A DNA stretch of 64,000 bases from Bradyrhizobium barranii subsp. barranii. Lineage in GTDB: Bacteria; Pseudomonadota; Alphaproteobacteria; Rhizobiales; Xanthobacteraceae. This document shows positions 20,405 to 29,221 of the stretch, one piece after another. Below the pieces are notes generated by a model. That model was given only the letters and a program-made list of their open reading frames with translations. It made no database searches and had not been told where the DNA came from. Position 1 is the first letter of the stretch; each line of letters begins with the position of its first letter. The stretch spans positions 2,122,001 to 2,186,000 of the forward strand of contig NZ_CP086136.1 in NCBI RefSeq assembly GCF_017565645.3. The letters run 5' to 3'. Position numbers and translations under genes: made by a program.

Positions 20405-21723
20405 TTATTTGCGCAATGATCTGAAGGCTGCGCGTACCTCATCTGAAAACAGTTTCGGCTCCTCCCAGGCGGCGAAATGTCCGCCACGTTCGACCTCGCT
20501 GAAGTAGGCGAGGCCGGGGTACATAATCTCGACCCAACTTCGGGGCGCAGCAAAGATTTCGCCGGGGAACGTCGAAAATCCCACGGGAACCGCGACCGCA
20601 GGAGGAGACTTGCCGGCCGCACGGGCTGCGGCCTGTCCGGCCTCCCAGTACCACCGTGCGGCCGAGGCCCCAGTGCCCGTCAGCCAGTACAGCGTGATGT
20701 GAGGATGCTGTCCCGGGTGAGATTGCCCGCGGGCTTACCCTCCACGAACGCTTGCGAAATCTTGTAGTAGCTGTCCGTGTCATGGTCGAGCATCCAGCTC
20801 GCGAGCCCGAGGGGTGAATCCAGCAGGGAGTAGCCGATCGTCTGTGGCCGCGTCGACTGCTCCAGGAAGTAGCCAAAGCCACTCGCCCTAAACGTCGCGG
20901 CCGCCTTCTGCGCCGCGCGTTCCTTCTCGGATTCCGCGGGCAGCTTGTCGGACATTGCCGCCACACCCGCGAGCAAGTTGACGTGGATGCCGAGAAGTCC
21001 CTTGGGTGCCTGGCGCCCCATCGCATCCGTTACTGCCGCTCCTACGTCGCCACCCTGGGCGACGTAGCGCGTGTAGCCGAGGCGATCCATCAGCACCGCC
21101 CACGCACGCGCGATGCGGGCGGTGTCCCAGCCGAGTTCGGTCGGCTCACCCGAGAAACCGTAGCCAGGCAAGGACGGCAGCACCAGGTCGAATGCATCGT
21201 CGGGAGTGCCACCATACTTGGTCGGGTCAGTCAGGGGACCGACGGTATCGAGGAGCTCGATGACCGAGCCAGGCCAACCGTGCGTCATGATCAGCGGCAG
21301 CGCGTTCTCATGCCGGGACTTGACGTGGACGAAATGGATCTTCACCCCGTCGACCACGGTCGTGAACTGTGGCAGCGCGTTCAGCCGTGCCTCGCACTTG
21401 CGCCAGTCGTACTCAGTCGACCAGTAGCGGGCGAGCGCCCGCAGCGTCGCCAGCTGCACACCCTGCGACCGATCCTCAACGAGCTCTTTGGTGGGCCAGC
21501 GCGTGGACGCGAGGCGCCGGCGGAGATTGGCGAGGTCTTCACCCCGGACATTGACGCGGAAGGGAAGAATTGCGTCGGCTTTGGTCGTACCAAACGGGGA
21601 CCCTCCTTGCTTCGATTGCGCGCGTGCGGCGACGAAATGTATTGGAAGCAAGTTGACGGCACCAGTTGCGGCTGCCCCTGCGAGGAGGCTGCGCCGGGTC
21701 GGTGAAGAGGAGATTGCAGTCAT
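20405..21723 (-). pseudogene. Tat-exported epoxide hydrolase, frameshifted near its 3' end
   Basis: An epoxide hydrolase with the N-terminal EHN domain and alpha/beta-hydrolase fold. The first frame (347 codons to 20680) carries a Tat-type signal (TRRSLLAGAAATGAV), the EHN region (PFRVNVRGEDLANLRRRLAS), HGWPGS and the nucleophile Asp in AQGGDVGAAV. It stops in SILTSRCTG. A second frame then continues with ITLYWLTGTGASAARWYWEA, GFSTFPGEIFAAPRSWVE, and VERGGHFAAWEEP, which holds the catalytic His, and ends at 20405. A net loss of one (or four) bases near 20700 explains the break. All catalytic residues remain. It is either newly inactivated or a sequence error. Confidence 0.85.
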
Positions 21724-22344
21724 GTTCGGCCTCCTCGTTTACAAGCCCGCTCCTAGACTAGTGAACTGCGATGCGTCGCTCTGACCCACAAAAGGTTGGC
21801 CGAGACATAGGCCGGTAGGCTCGCACATACTCGCGGAACTCTCGAACCCACTCACGCACAGGGCTCTAACGCCTGATGTTTGCCGCTCGCCTTGACGATT
21901 TTACTCCACTTGCGAACGGCACGCCGCCAAATTCAGCGATCCTTGCTCGGCGCAGCTTGTTGAACCAGGGCCCCAGCGCTCGGCCATCGAAGTGATCCGC
22001 GATTAGCGCGCGACCTCCCTGTGATGCCCCAGGTTCGTCAGGGATGGTAGTCGGCGAAAGTGAACTCATGGTCGGTATTGGCCCAAATGCGAAGTGACAA
22101 ACTCCTCACTGAGGTCCGCTTAGTGGGGCGGAGCGGACTGGATTTGCTCACTCTGAGTTCTTCGCTTTTTGACCCGATTCGGACATTGGTCGTGCAGCAA
22201 ATGCCGCACCCGCTCCCCCTTCCGGAATGCTAGTATTTGCCAACACGATGCTTTCCAACGTGGCGCTGACATGAGGCGGGGCGAGTTCAGGTGCGTGGCG
22301 TGGCGGCGGCGTGGCCGCAAGAGAAGCAAAGGAGAACGAGTACA
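21724..22344. other. Intergenic with repeated motifs
   Basis: About 620 bases without a supported gene. It holds CTGACCCACAAAAGGTTGGC at 21781, whose near copy lies at 23009, and a copy of the GACCC-x-CGGACAT repeat at 22165. Confidence 0.45.
22165..22189 (+). repeat. Dispersed GACCC-x-CGGACAT motif, copy 2
   Basis: CTTTTTGACCC-GATTCGGACATTGG, close to the copies at 15015 and 29073. Confidence 0.5.
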
Positions 22345-22991
22345 ATGAATATCAGATTCCGTGCGCTGCTGTCGCCATAGCGACCGCAATGCCTGCTGCT
22401 GCTGAAGACGGCGAAACTGTCACGCCGTACTTCAATCTGGCGATATCCAATATTCCCGGCAAATCACTGTTCGTCCAATTCGTTGACCAGTGCCGGGGGG
22501 GAGCGTCGGCTTCGCACGCCCATGCAAAATCGGCTTTCGTCTTTGCGTACGTTCTATCTGGAGAAATCGACTCACAGGTGAATGAGTTCTTCTACGGCCC
22601 CGGCACCTGGTACCCGCGCGAGGGCGATATTGGTGATCAGGTGCGGCAACAGCAGGTTCCGATTATCGGTGAGGGCCAGGGCGTCTACAGCTTCGTGCAT
22701 ATTGACGATGCGGCTGGGGCGACCGCTGCCGCGCTGGACTGTCCGCCGGGAGCGTACAACATCGTCGACGGAAACCCGTCGCCTCAGCACTTGTGGTTGA
22801 CGGCGTTCGCGCGTGCTGCAGGAGCACCTGCGCCACCTCGCGTCAGCGAAGAAGAGGCGCTTCGGGCGTCAGGCCGCGACGCAGTCTATTACGCGACGAG
22901 GCTTAGGGGCGCTTCGAACGAGAAAGCCAGGCGCGAGCTTGACTTCCGTCCGCGCCCGCTCGAGTGGATTCTAGATCAAAGATCGGACTGA
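22345..22991 (+). pseudogene. Chimera: cupin N-half fused to epimerase C-half
   Basis: The first ~75 codons of homology match a secreted cupin (PYFNLAISNIPGKSLFV, then SHAHAKSAFVFAYVLSGEID). From EFFYGPGTWYPREGDIGDQ onward the frame matches the C-terminal half of an NAD-dependent epimerase/dehydratase (YSFVHIDDAAGATAAALD, GAYNIVDGNPSPQHLWL, ASNEKARRELDFRPRPLEW). Neither domain is complete: the cupin lacks its second metal-ligand half and the epimerase lacks its NAD-binding half. The likely original start is the ATG at 22345, with AAAGGAG upstream. That frame (MNIRFRALLS) stops at 22378 unless a 1-base shift joins it to the IATAMPAAA signal-peptide end. The gene is therefore broken twice. A deletion between two neighbouring genes would produce this. 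Confidence 0.75.
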
Positions 22992-23218
22992 ATAAGTGCG
23001 CTGCGCGTCTGACATACAAAAGGTTGGCGTAATGGCCGCCCCCGCACATTGCCGTCTGTCCGCACCGGGGGAGGTACGCGCTGAATTTTCGGCGCAAGCT
23101 ACGATGCCGCGATTGCGGTCGGCTCGCGCGAGGGCGGTCGAAACAGCGATGCATTTGCTGCGGTGTAGAGTCAGGCGGCGAGACTCCTTGGGCGAAACGG
23201 GGACGTCGAGGATCGTGC

Positions 23219-23302
23219 CCTGCGATCAGCAATGCGATCTTTGCGGCGACGGGCAAGCGGCTGCGCAAGATGCCGGTCGATCCGTCCATCCTGAAGACAT
23301 GA
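23219..23302 (+). pseudogene. C-terminal remnant of xanthine-dehydrogenase-type molybdenum subunit
   Basis: Reads PAISNAIFAATGKRLRKMPV then DPSILKT and a stop. It matches the last ~25 residues of the molybdopterin-binding subunit of the xanthine dehydrogenase/aldehyde oxidase family (PA-x-x-NA-x-FAATGKR-x-R-x-x-P). No catalytic part is present upstream. Its stop lies 7 bases before the next gene's ATG, so that gene may once have been its operon partner. Confidence 0.65.
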
Positions 23303-23309
23303 GGTATCC

Positions 23310-24014
23310 ATGAGCACGTTGCTTGGCCAAGTCCTCGAAGCGCACGGCGGTCTGGAACGCTGGCGGCGACACAGCAAGGTTGAGGCCACCATCGTCACCG
23401 GTGGTGGCCTCTTCCCGCTGAAAGGCCTGATGCAGGATCGCAATCCGCGGCGCATGACTGTGTGGCTGCACGAGGAGCGCTCTTCCATCACGCCTTTCGG
23501 AGCTTCCGATCAGCGCACGATGTTCACGCCGGACCGGATCGCCATCGAAAAGCTTGACGGTGCGTTGGTCGCCGAGCGCTACGCGCCCCGGGATTCCTTT
23601 GCCGGACACCAGATGCACACGCCCTGGGATCCCCTGCACCGCGCCTACTTCAACGGCGAAGCCGTGTGGACCTATCTCACGACGCCATTCCTGGTCCGTG
23701 TCGAAGAGACCGATGCCTGGCGGGACGGGGCAGAGCCATGGCGCGTGCTGCGCGCCTACTTCCCCGGCTGGATGGAAACCCACTGCGCGGTCCAGGACTT
23801 CTTTTTCGGCGAGGACATGATGCTGCGCCGTCACGATTACAGTGTGAACATCGCGGGAGGTCTTCCGGCCGCCCAACTCACATTTGGCTATATCGAAGCG
23901 GATGGCATTCGTCTGCCGAGCATACGGCGCGCCTACGCGCGCGGTCCTGATCGCAGGCCCATCACGGACATGCTGCTGGTCTCGATCGATTTCAGCGAGG
24001 TCGCCTTCCGGTAA
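23310..24014 (+). CDS. Conserved hypothetical protein
   Basis: A 234-residue soluble protein with no signal peptide and no family I can name. The composition is balanced, with many aromatic residues (AYFNGEAVWTYLTTPFLVRV, RAYFPGWMETHCAVQDFFF). Alternating hydrophobic positions suggest a beta-rich fold, perhaps like lipoprotein-carrier or outer-membrane lipid-binding proteins that sense a substrate in a barrel. Recurring features are an early EAHGGLERWRRHSKVEAT and a late GYIEADGIRLPSIRRAYARG. The ATG at 23310 follows a decayed molybdenum-subunit tail by 7 bases. No catalytic motif is seen. Confidence 0.75.
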   Translation: MSTLLGQVLEAHGGLERWRRHSKVEATIVTGGGLFPLKGLMQDRNPRRMTVWLHEERSSITPFGASDQRTMFTPDRIAIEKLDGALVAERYAPRDSFAGHQMHTPWDPLHRAYFNGEAVWTYLTTPFLVRVEETDAWRDGAEPWRVLRAYFPGWMETHCAVQDFFFGEDMMLRRHDYSVNIAGGLPAAQLTFGYIEADGIRLPSIRRAYARGPDRRPITDMLLVSIDFSEVAFR

Positions 24015-24637
24015 TCATCCGCCGCTCTGGCGGGCCCCGGCGACACAACAACCGAGACATTTTCGTAATCGCGAAACTTGAGGCTGACGAGATAGGCATC
24101 CTCGGAAGGAAACGAGCCGGAAAGACCCGGCAGGGGGTTGTCATCTCGAGTTTCGGTAACCGCGAGTTCGGCGCTACGCAGGGAGCGCGTGATCAGCGAG
24201 GGCGCGTCCTTCAGATGCAACGTCTGCCCGAGCTTCTGTCCGTACATACTTACTAATGTCATTGGGCCGGCCCATCCGTCGGGTTGGATCGGACAAATCA
24301 CTCGTCTCGCCGCGAGGTCGCCGCCCATTATCCGGGATCGGCGAGCGGCGGTCTAGACTCGGAAGGGGATGCGCGGCTGTTGGTGAGAGCCCTGTGGTAG
24401 GATGATTTTCAGAGTGATTTCAACGCCCGGATGCGAATGTGCCAGTGCATCGTTCAGCGAGCCTGACCAAAAAATCCGGCACAGAATAAAATATCGCATT
24501 CGGAAGCTTGCAGCAGGATCAGGCAAAGCACAGCTGCTTCGGGAAAGAACCCGTAATTCTGGGCACCTAGAATGCGGACCGAAAACTCGCGGCACTCTCA
24601 CTTTCCGCCTTCCAGTCGTTAACAAGGGAGGGTGATC
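24015..24637. other. Intergenic, no gene recognised
   Basis: About 620 bases upstream of the NmrA-like gene. The frames seen are shadows. The promoter of the following genes probably lies here, but no clear boxes were identified. Confidence 0.4.
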
Positions 24638-25390
24638 ATGAAGATCGTCGTCATCGGCGGCACCGGCCTGATCGGCTCGAAGACCGTCGCGATTCTGCGT
24701 CAGGGTGGCCACGAAGTCCTCGCCGCCTCGCCCAACAGCGGTATCAACACCATCACCGGCGAGGGTCTCAAGGAGTCAACGGCCGGCGCGGAGGTGGTGG
24801 TCGACCTCGCCAATTCGCCCTCATTTGAAGACAAGGCGGTGCTGGAATTCTTCGAGACGTCTGGCCGTAACCTTCTCGCGGCGGAGGCGGCAGCGAACGT
24901 CCGGCACCATGTCGCACTATCAATCGTCGCAATCGACCGGACAGACAATGGCTATTTCCGCGCCAAGGTCGCCCAGGAGAAATTGATCAAGTCCTCCGGT
25001 ATCCCATACACCATCGTCCGTTCGACCCAGTTCCTGGAATTCCTTCGCGGCATTGCCGATCTAAGCGCAGTTGGAAACAGAGTCAGGCTCCCGCCGGTCC
25101 TGTTCCAACCCATCGCGGCGGACGACGTTGCTGCCAACGTCGCCGAAGTGGCGCTCGCGGCGCCGCGAAATGGCATCGTCGAGATCGCCGGCCCGGAACG
25201 AGCACCGTTCAACGAAATCGTCGCCCGCTATCTGAAGGCGATCGGCGACCCGCGCGAGGTCGTGAGCGACCCCGAGGCGCGGTATGGCGGCGGTCGGGTC
25301 GAGGAGAAATCGCTGGTGCCACTCGGCGAGGCGCGCCTCGGGCGCATCGGTCTGGACGAATGGCTTCGCCGCTCGCAAGCAAAAGCCTGA
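24638..25390 (+). CDS. NmrA-like SDR-family NAD(P)-binding protein
   Basis: A 250-residue atypical short-chain dehydrogenase with one Rossmann domain. The N-terminus MKIVVIGGTGLIGSKTVAIL carries the G-x-x-G-x-x-G dinucleotide motif. Downstream come VVDLANSPSFED, HHVALSIVAIDRTDNGYFRA with its K of YFRAKVAQE, and a C-terminal substrate region. Such proteins act as NAD(P)H-dependent reductases or redox sensors. The ATG at 24638 follows GGGAGGG; a GTG six bases earlier is also possible. A cupin gene follows after 66 bases, and the metallo-hydrolase and nitroreductase genes after that, all in the same direction. They may form a detoxification or aromatic-compound operon. Confidence 0.88.
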   Translation: MKIVVIGGTGLIGSKTVAILRQGGHEVLAASPNSGINTITGEGLKESTAGAEVVVDLANSPSFEDKAVLEFFETSGRNLLAAEAAANVRHHVALSIVAIDRTDNGYFRAKVAQEKLIKSSGIPYTIVRSTQFLEFLRGIADLSAVGNRVRLPPVLFQPIAADDVAANVAEVALAAPRNGIVEIAGPERAPFNEIVARYLKAIGDPREVVSDPEARYGGGRVEEKSLVPLGEARLGRIGLDEWLRRSQAKA

Positions 25391-25456
25391 TCCCACATCG
25401 GAGGCAAGCCCAGTCTGTCGCGAGCGGATCCCCGGCAACGAAGAAAAGAGGCGACC

Positions 25457-25846
25457 ATGACGATCAAACTCGTTGCGTTGGTTCTTCTGTGCCTCATGAT
25501 CGGCACGGCCGTGGCTCAGGAGCCCAAGGTCACGTCACTCATGTCTAAGGATCTTCCGGAGAATCCTGGAAGGGAAGCTCTGATGATCATTGTCGAGCAT
25601 GCGCCCGGCGGGTCGAGCACTATCCACCGACACAATGCACATGCGTTTGTATACGTGCTGGAGGGCTCCGTCGTGATGCAGCTGAAGGGTGGACAACCGG
25701 TGACACTGACACCGGGACAGTCCTTCTATGAAGGCCCTGCTGATGTTCATGTCGTCGACCGGAACGCGAGCAGCACCCAGCCGGCGAAATTCCTGGTGCT
25801 CATGATCAAGGACAAAGGTGCCCCGGCGGTCGTGCCCGCGCAGTGA
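25457..25846 (+). CDS. Secreted cupin-domain protein
   Basis: A 129-residue small beta-barrel protein with a cleavable signal peptide (MTIKLVALVLLCLMIGTAVA|Q). Cupin motif 1 is visible in HRHNAHAFVYVLEGSVVMQL, with both metal-ligand His residues. Motif 2 lies around PGQSFYEGPADVHVVDRN, with Pro-Gly and a later His. It is predicted to be periplasmic and metal-binding; the activity is unknown. The broken cupin half at 22345 belongs to the same kind of protein and shows what the complete form looks like. The ATG follows AGAGGCGACC. It lies between the NmrA-like and metallo-hydrolase genes. Confidence 0.88.
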   Translation: MTIKLVALVLLCLMIGTAVAQEPKVTSLMSKDLPENPGREALMIIVEHAPGGSSTIHRHNAHAFVYVLEGSVVMQLKGGQPVTLTPGQSFYEGPADVHVVDRNASSTQPAKFLVLMIKDKGAPAVVPAQ

Positions 25847-25899
25847 TTGTTACGGCAACGCAAGTCCACGAAAGGTAAGGCGAACAACAGGAGACAAAT

Positions 25900-26874
25900 A
25901 TGAGCCTGGACACAAACACGAGCTTGGGCAACACCCCACATCCCTCGGTCAAATCCTGCGCCGACAAGGTAAGCGAGAAGTACATCCACGGTCGACCGGA
26001 GCCCGAGTTGGTTCCGTCGCGCTACGCGCTGAAGGTCGGTAACATTGACGTGCTGGTGGTCAGCGATGGGGTGCTATCGCTGCCAGGCGCGATGTTGGGC
26101 CACAACGTTGATCCGGCCGTCCGGGCGGCCTGGCTGGAGGACATGTTTCTGCCGGTGGATGTGCTCGAGTGGGCGCTGAACGTTGTCGTGGTGCGTAGCG
26201 GCGACCGGACCATACTCGTCGACGCGGGGATGGGAGCGGAGTTTCCGGACTTGCCACGGGCCGGGCACACGGTCCAACGATTGGAGGCCGCCGGCATCGA
26301 TCTCGCATCCGTGACCGACGTGGTGCTCACCCACCTGCACATGGACCACGTTGGCGGGTTGCTCATCGACGGAGTGAGGGAGCGGCTGCGTCCGGAACTG
26401 CGGGTCCACGTGGCGGCCGCCGAAACCAAGTTCTGGGAGTCGCCCGATTTCTCCCACGTCTCCATGCCGCCGGGGTTCCCGGACGCGCTTCGGCGGACGG
26501 CCAAGCGGTTCTTGAAAGAGTACGAGAGTCAGTTGCGGACGTTCGAGGAACAGCACGAAGTGGTGCCGGGGGTGCTCGTCACACGCACCGGCGGCCACAC
26601 CCCCGGGCACAGCGTGGTCCGTCTGGCATCCGGCAGCGACCGGCTGACGTTCGCCGGCGACGCCGTGTTCCAGGTCGGGTTCGAGCATCCCGACTGGTAC
26701 AACGGCTTCGAACACGATCCGGAGGAGGCGGCCCGCGTCCGGGTCCGTCTTTTGCGGGAGCTGGCGGCGAACCGCGAGTCGCTGGTGGCCACTCACCTTT
26801 CGTTCCCATCCGTCTGCCATGTGGCAGTCGACGGCGACGTCTTTCGTTGGGTACCGGGCCCCTGGGAGTACTGA
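25900..26874 (+). CDS. Metallo-beta-lactamase-fold hydrolase
   Basis: A 324-residue protein with the MBL signature H-x-H-x-D-H (THLHMDHVGG, His145, His147, Asp149, His150). A third-motif His lies in GGHTPGHSVV, the bridging Asp in TFAGDAVFQ, and a late His near ATHLSFPSVC. All the zinc or iron ligands expected for a di-metal hydrolase are present. Related proteins include N-acyl homoserine lactonases and methyl-parathion hydrolases; the specificity cannot be told. There is no signal peptide. An AGGAGACAAAT ribosome site precedes the start. Third positions appear more GC-rich than in the cupin gene before it, and the nitroreductase that follows shares this, which hints at separate acquisition. 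Confidence 0.9.
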   Translation: MSLDTNTSLGNTPHPSVKSCADKVSEKYIHGRPEPELVPSRYALKVGNIDVLVVSDGVLSLPGAMLGHNVDPAVRAAWLEDMFLPVDVLEWALNVVVVRSGDRTILVDAGMGAEFPDLPRAGHTVQRLEAAGIDLASVTDVVLTHLHMDHVGGLLIDGVRERLRPELRVHVAAAETKFWESPDFSHVSMPPGFPDALRRTAKRFLKEYESQLRTFEEQHEVVPGVLVTRTGGHTPGHSVVRLASGSDRLTFAGDAVFQVGFEHPDWYNGFEHDPEEAARVRVRLLRELAANRESLVATHLSFPSVCHVAVDGDVFRWVPGPWEY

Positions 26875-26955
26875 CCGCTTATTGGGTTAGGGCCGAACCA
26901 GACGACCGCATGCGTTTGAACGAAACGGATGCCCAACGGCAGGGAGGCGAACATC

Positions 26956-27621
26956 ATGGATGTATATGAGGCAGTCACAAGCCGACGGGCGGTACGCGGA
27001 TTCAAAGACGAGCCTGTGTCGAGGGAGGTGCTTGAGCGCGTGCTGTCCGCCGCGGCTTGGTCGCCGTCCGGATCGAACATCCAGCCGTGGAACATCTACG
27101 TGTTGACCGGCGCGCCGCTGTCCGAGCTCAAGACGCGCGCCGTCGAGCGCGTGTGCCACGGCGACCCCTGGGACGAGCGGCAGTACGAGATGTACCCGCC
27201 CGCGCTGAAGTCCCCGTACGGGGAGCGCCGATCCGCCTTTGGCAAGGAGCGCTACAGCGCGCTCGGCATTGCGCGCGAGGACTGGGAGGCGCGCCAGCGG
27301 GCGGCCATCGGCAACTGGAACTGTTTCGGCGCGGCCGCCGCCCTGTTCTGCTACATCGACCGCGACCTGGGCCGGCCCCAATGGGCCGACGTCGGCATGT
27401 ATCTGCAGACCGTCATGCTGCTGCTCCGCGCCGAAGGGCTGCACAGCTGCCCACAGATGGCGTGGTCGCAAGTTCGCGAGACGGTCGCGGAGGTCCTGTC
27501 ACCCTCGGACGGGCTCATCCTCTTCTGCGGCATGTCGATCGGGTACGTGGACCCCACGGTGAGTTACGCCCGTACGGGCCGCGCCCCGCTCGACGAGACG
27601 GTCACGTTCGTCGGCGGTTAG
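26956..27621 (+). CDS. Nitroreductase family protein
   Basis: A 221-residue FMN-dependent oxidoreductase. The N-terminus AVTSRRAVRGFKDEPV carries the Ser-Arg-Arg FMN-phosphate contact. AAAWSPSGSNIQPWNIYVLT is the family's second conserved block, and a C-terminal SIGYVDP with a terminal Arg region completes it. Members reduce nitro groups, quinones or enones using NAD(P)H. The ATG at 26956 follows GGGAGG, whereas the frame opens nine codons earlier. It lies 81 bases after the MBL gene. A similar GC-rich composition suggests the two genes moved together. Confidence 0.9.
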   Translation: MDVYEAVTSRRAVRGFKDEPVSREVLERVLSAAAWSPSGSNIQPWNIYVLTGAPLSELKTRAVERVCHGDPWDERQYEMYPPALKSPYGERRSAFGKERYSALGIAREDWEARQRAAIGNWNCFGAAAALFCYIDRDLGRPQWADVGMYLQTVMLLLRAEGLHSCPQMAWSQVRETVAEVLSPSDGLILFCGMSIGYVDPTVSYARTGRAPLDETVTFVGG

Positions 27622-27897
27622 TTACTTGCGCTCGGAGACGAGAGGTCCCTTCCATGGAGGTGTAGGGGCTCTGCTTCGGATCGATCCGACATCTCAAGCG
27701 GCGCGTTATCGGCGGCATGTAGGGCGTCCCAACGTCGTGCTTCTTTTCGGCCGCAACCCTCCAATCAACCATTGTCCGGTCTCATAAGATAGTTCGCCGC
27801 ATCTGCTCGCGGCAGCAAGTGGCCCATCTCATCCCGTCAGTCAGCGCTGTGGAGCGTCAGGTCTGAAATCAAAGGCAGACCGGAAGTAGCTGACCGA

Positions 27898-28119
27898 TTG
27901 AAAAAGCGACGCGATAACCCTCAACGGACGTTCGGTTCGCATCATTCCTTCCACTGTCCCGGTACGGGGCGGATTGTACCGACTGGATTTGGCGCGAAAA
28001 CTGTCATTTTTGAAACTTTGCCCGATATTGCAATCCCTCTCAAATGCCCGCGATGTGGTCACCCCCATGTTTGGAAACCGAAGGATGCTTGGGTCAGTCG
28101 CCCCAATGAACCGCCATAA
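27898..28119 (+). CDS. Small putative zinc-ribbon protein
   Basis: A frame of up to 73 residues. The conserved part begins about HCPGTGRIVPTGFG and continues through ETLPDIAIPLKCPRCGHPHV to WKPKDAWV. The C-P-x-T-G and C-P-R-C-G-x-x-H motifs look like a zinc ribbon, as in small uncharacterised rhizobial proteins with the same C-P-x-T-G ... C-P-x-C-G layout. No ATG is available; the frame opens with TTG at 27898, and no ribosome site is evident. The true start is uncertain and may be internal. Role unknown. Confidence 0.55.
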   Translation: MKKRRDNPQRTFGSHHSFHCPGTGRIVPTGFGAKTVIFETLPDIAIPLKCPRCGHPHVWKPKDAWVSRPNEPP

Positions 28120-28240
28120 GGACAAATCAAAAGACGACATTCTATGGGCGCGATGCCGTCATAAATCCGCAATCTATGGCAATGAACCTTTCCGCGATTC
28201 CAGATTTCTGTAATTTGTGGCGTTAGTTCGGGAGCAAGTG

Positions 28241-28408
28241 ATGACGCAGCATAACCAACAAGGAATGACGCCGCGAGACCATCTCTTGGAGGAAGTTCGG
28301 AAGGAGCTAATTAAATTCGAGCGGCGAGAAGTGGAGTTCCGCAAGAAGGACCGAGAGGAGCGCGCTGTGGAGTTGCGGCTTCCCTTGGAGGAAATTAAGA
28401 TTCACTAA
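28241..28408 (+). CDS. Small charged hypothetical protein
   Basis: A 55-residue, highly charged, probably helical product (HLLEEVRKELIKFERREVEF, then RKKDREERAVELR). GGGAG lies 6 bases before the ATG at 28241. No family is recognised. The amphipathic pattern suggests a short coiled coil. Confidence 0.5.
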   Translation: MTQHNQQGMTPRDHLLEEVRKELIKFERREVEFRKKDREERAVELRLPLEEIKIH

Positions 28409-28641
28409 TTCCAGAGGCCGGCTAGATGGCGGTCTCTGTCGTTTCGAATGTCACCTATTGGCCCAAGGCCAACATGCAGTCATGTCGGCTTCAACGTCGC
28501 CTCTGTGAGCAAAGCGGACGTGAGACTTGCAAGGGTTCCTTCACCTTGATCTAGGGATACATCCGAAGGGGCAATAGCCGGAGATCGCTTCGTGCTGAAG
28601 AGTGAGACCAGCTGCTGCTGGGGGCCAACCGGAGATGTCCG

Positions 28642-28806
28642 ATGGGTGCGGCAGGCTCGCGCTTTGCGCATATGAAGAGAACTCTCCGCGTCCGGGCGGT
28701 CGTTATTGGCGTGCTGGAAGAGCTGCCGTTTATCTGCCCGTTGGCGGTCGCAGTCGGCTCACTGATCATGCTCGGCATCACGCTCTACAAGGATTGGCCG
28801 CAGTGA
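28642..28806 (+). CDS. Small single-pass membrane protein
   Basis: A 54-residue frame with GGAG 7 bases before the ATG. An alternative ATG at 28672 would give 44 residues. The core VLEELPFICPLAVAVGSLIM is hydrophobic, followed by LGITLYKDWPQ. It is a plausible inner-membrane helix with a Lys/Asp tail. No family is recognised. Confidence 0.5.
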   Translation: MGAAGSRFAHMKRTLRVRAVVIGVLEELPFICPLAVAVGSLIMLGITLYKDWPQ

Positions 28807-29221
28807 GGCGCGCCTCCCTCCTGCGAACAGGCTTTTTTTCTATCCGCGTCCCGCGTACCCCGTCAGTGCTGCTGTTCGGATGTCTGTCTGCTCGGCCCGC
28901 ATTGCGCGCTCGATTCGCTCCGCCAAATCCCGCGAGGTCCGCGGCGACAGGAAGTGCAAGTTGTTGGTCTCCTTTCACTCCTCAACGATCTTGAGAAGGC
29001 GAGGGGCGTGCGCTCATAACGCCAGCTTCCGAGGGTAAAACACAAATCGCCCGGCATAGTCGGCATCGACTGCTTTTGACCCACAGCGGCCATGCACCGT
29101 TGCATCGGACCCATTTCGCAACGCGCAAATCCATGCTCTAATCATGCTCTTCGTGAGAAACGGTCGGCGCAGTCCTTGTCGATCGTCATCTGCCGCTAAA
29201 CCGTGTGAGGGAGAAGCGACA
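28807..29221. other. Intergenic with repeat copy
   Basis: About 415 bases with no supported gene. It contains the third copy of the GACCC-x-CGG-x-CAT motif at 29073. Confidence 0.45.
29073..29095 (+). repeat. Dispersed GACCC-x-CGGACAT motif, copy 3
   Basis: CTTTTGACCC-ACAGCGGCCATGC; it differs from copy 1 in a few positions. Confidence 0.45.
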
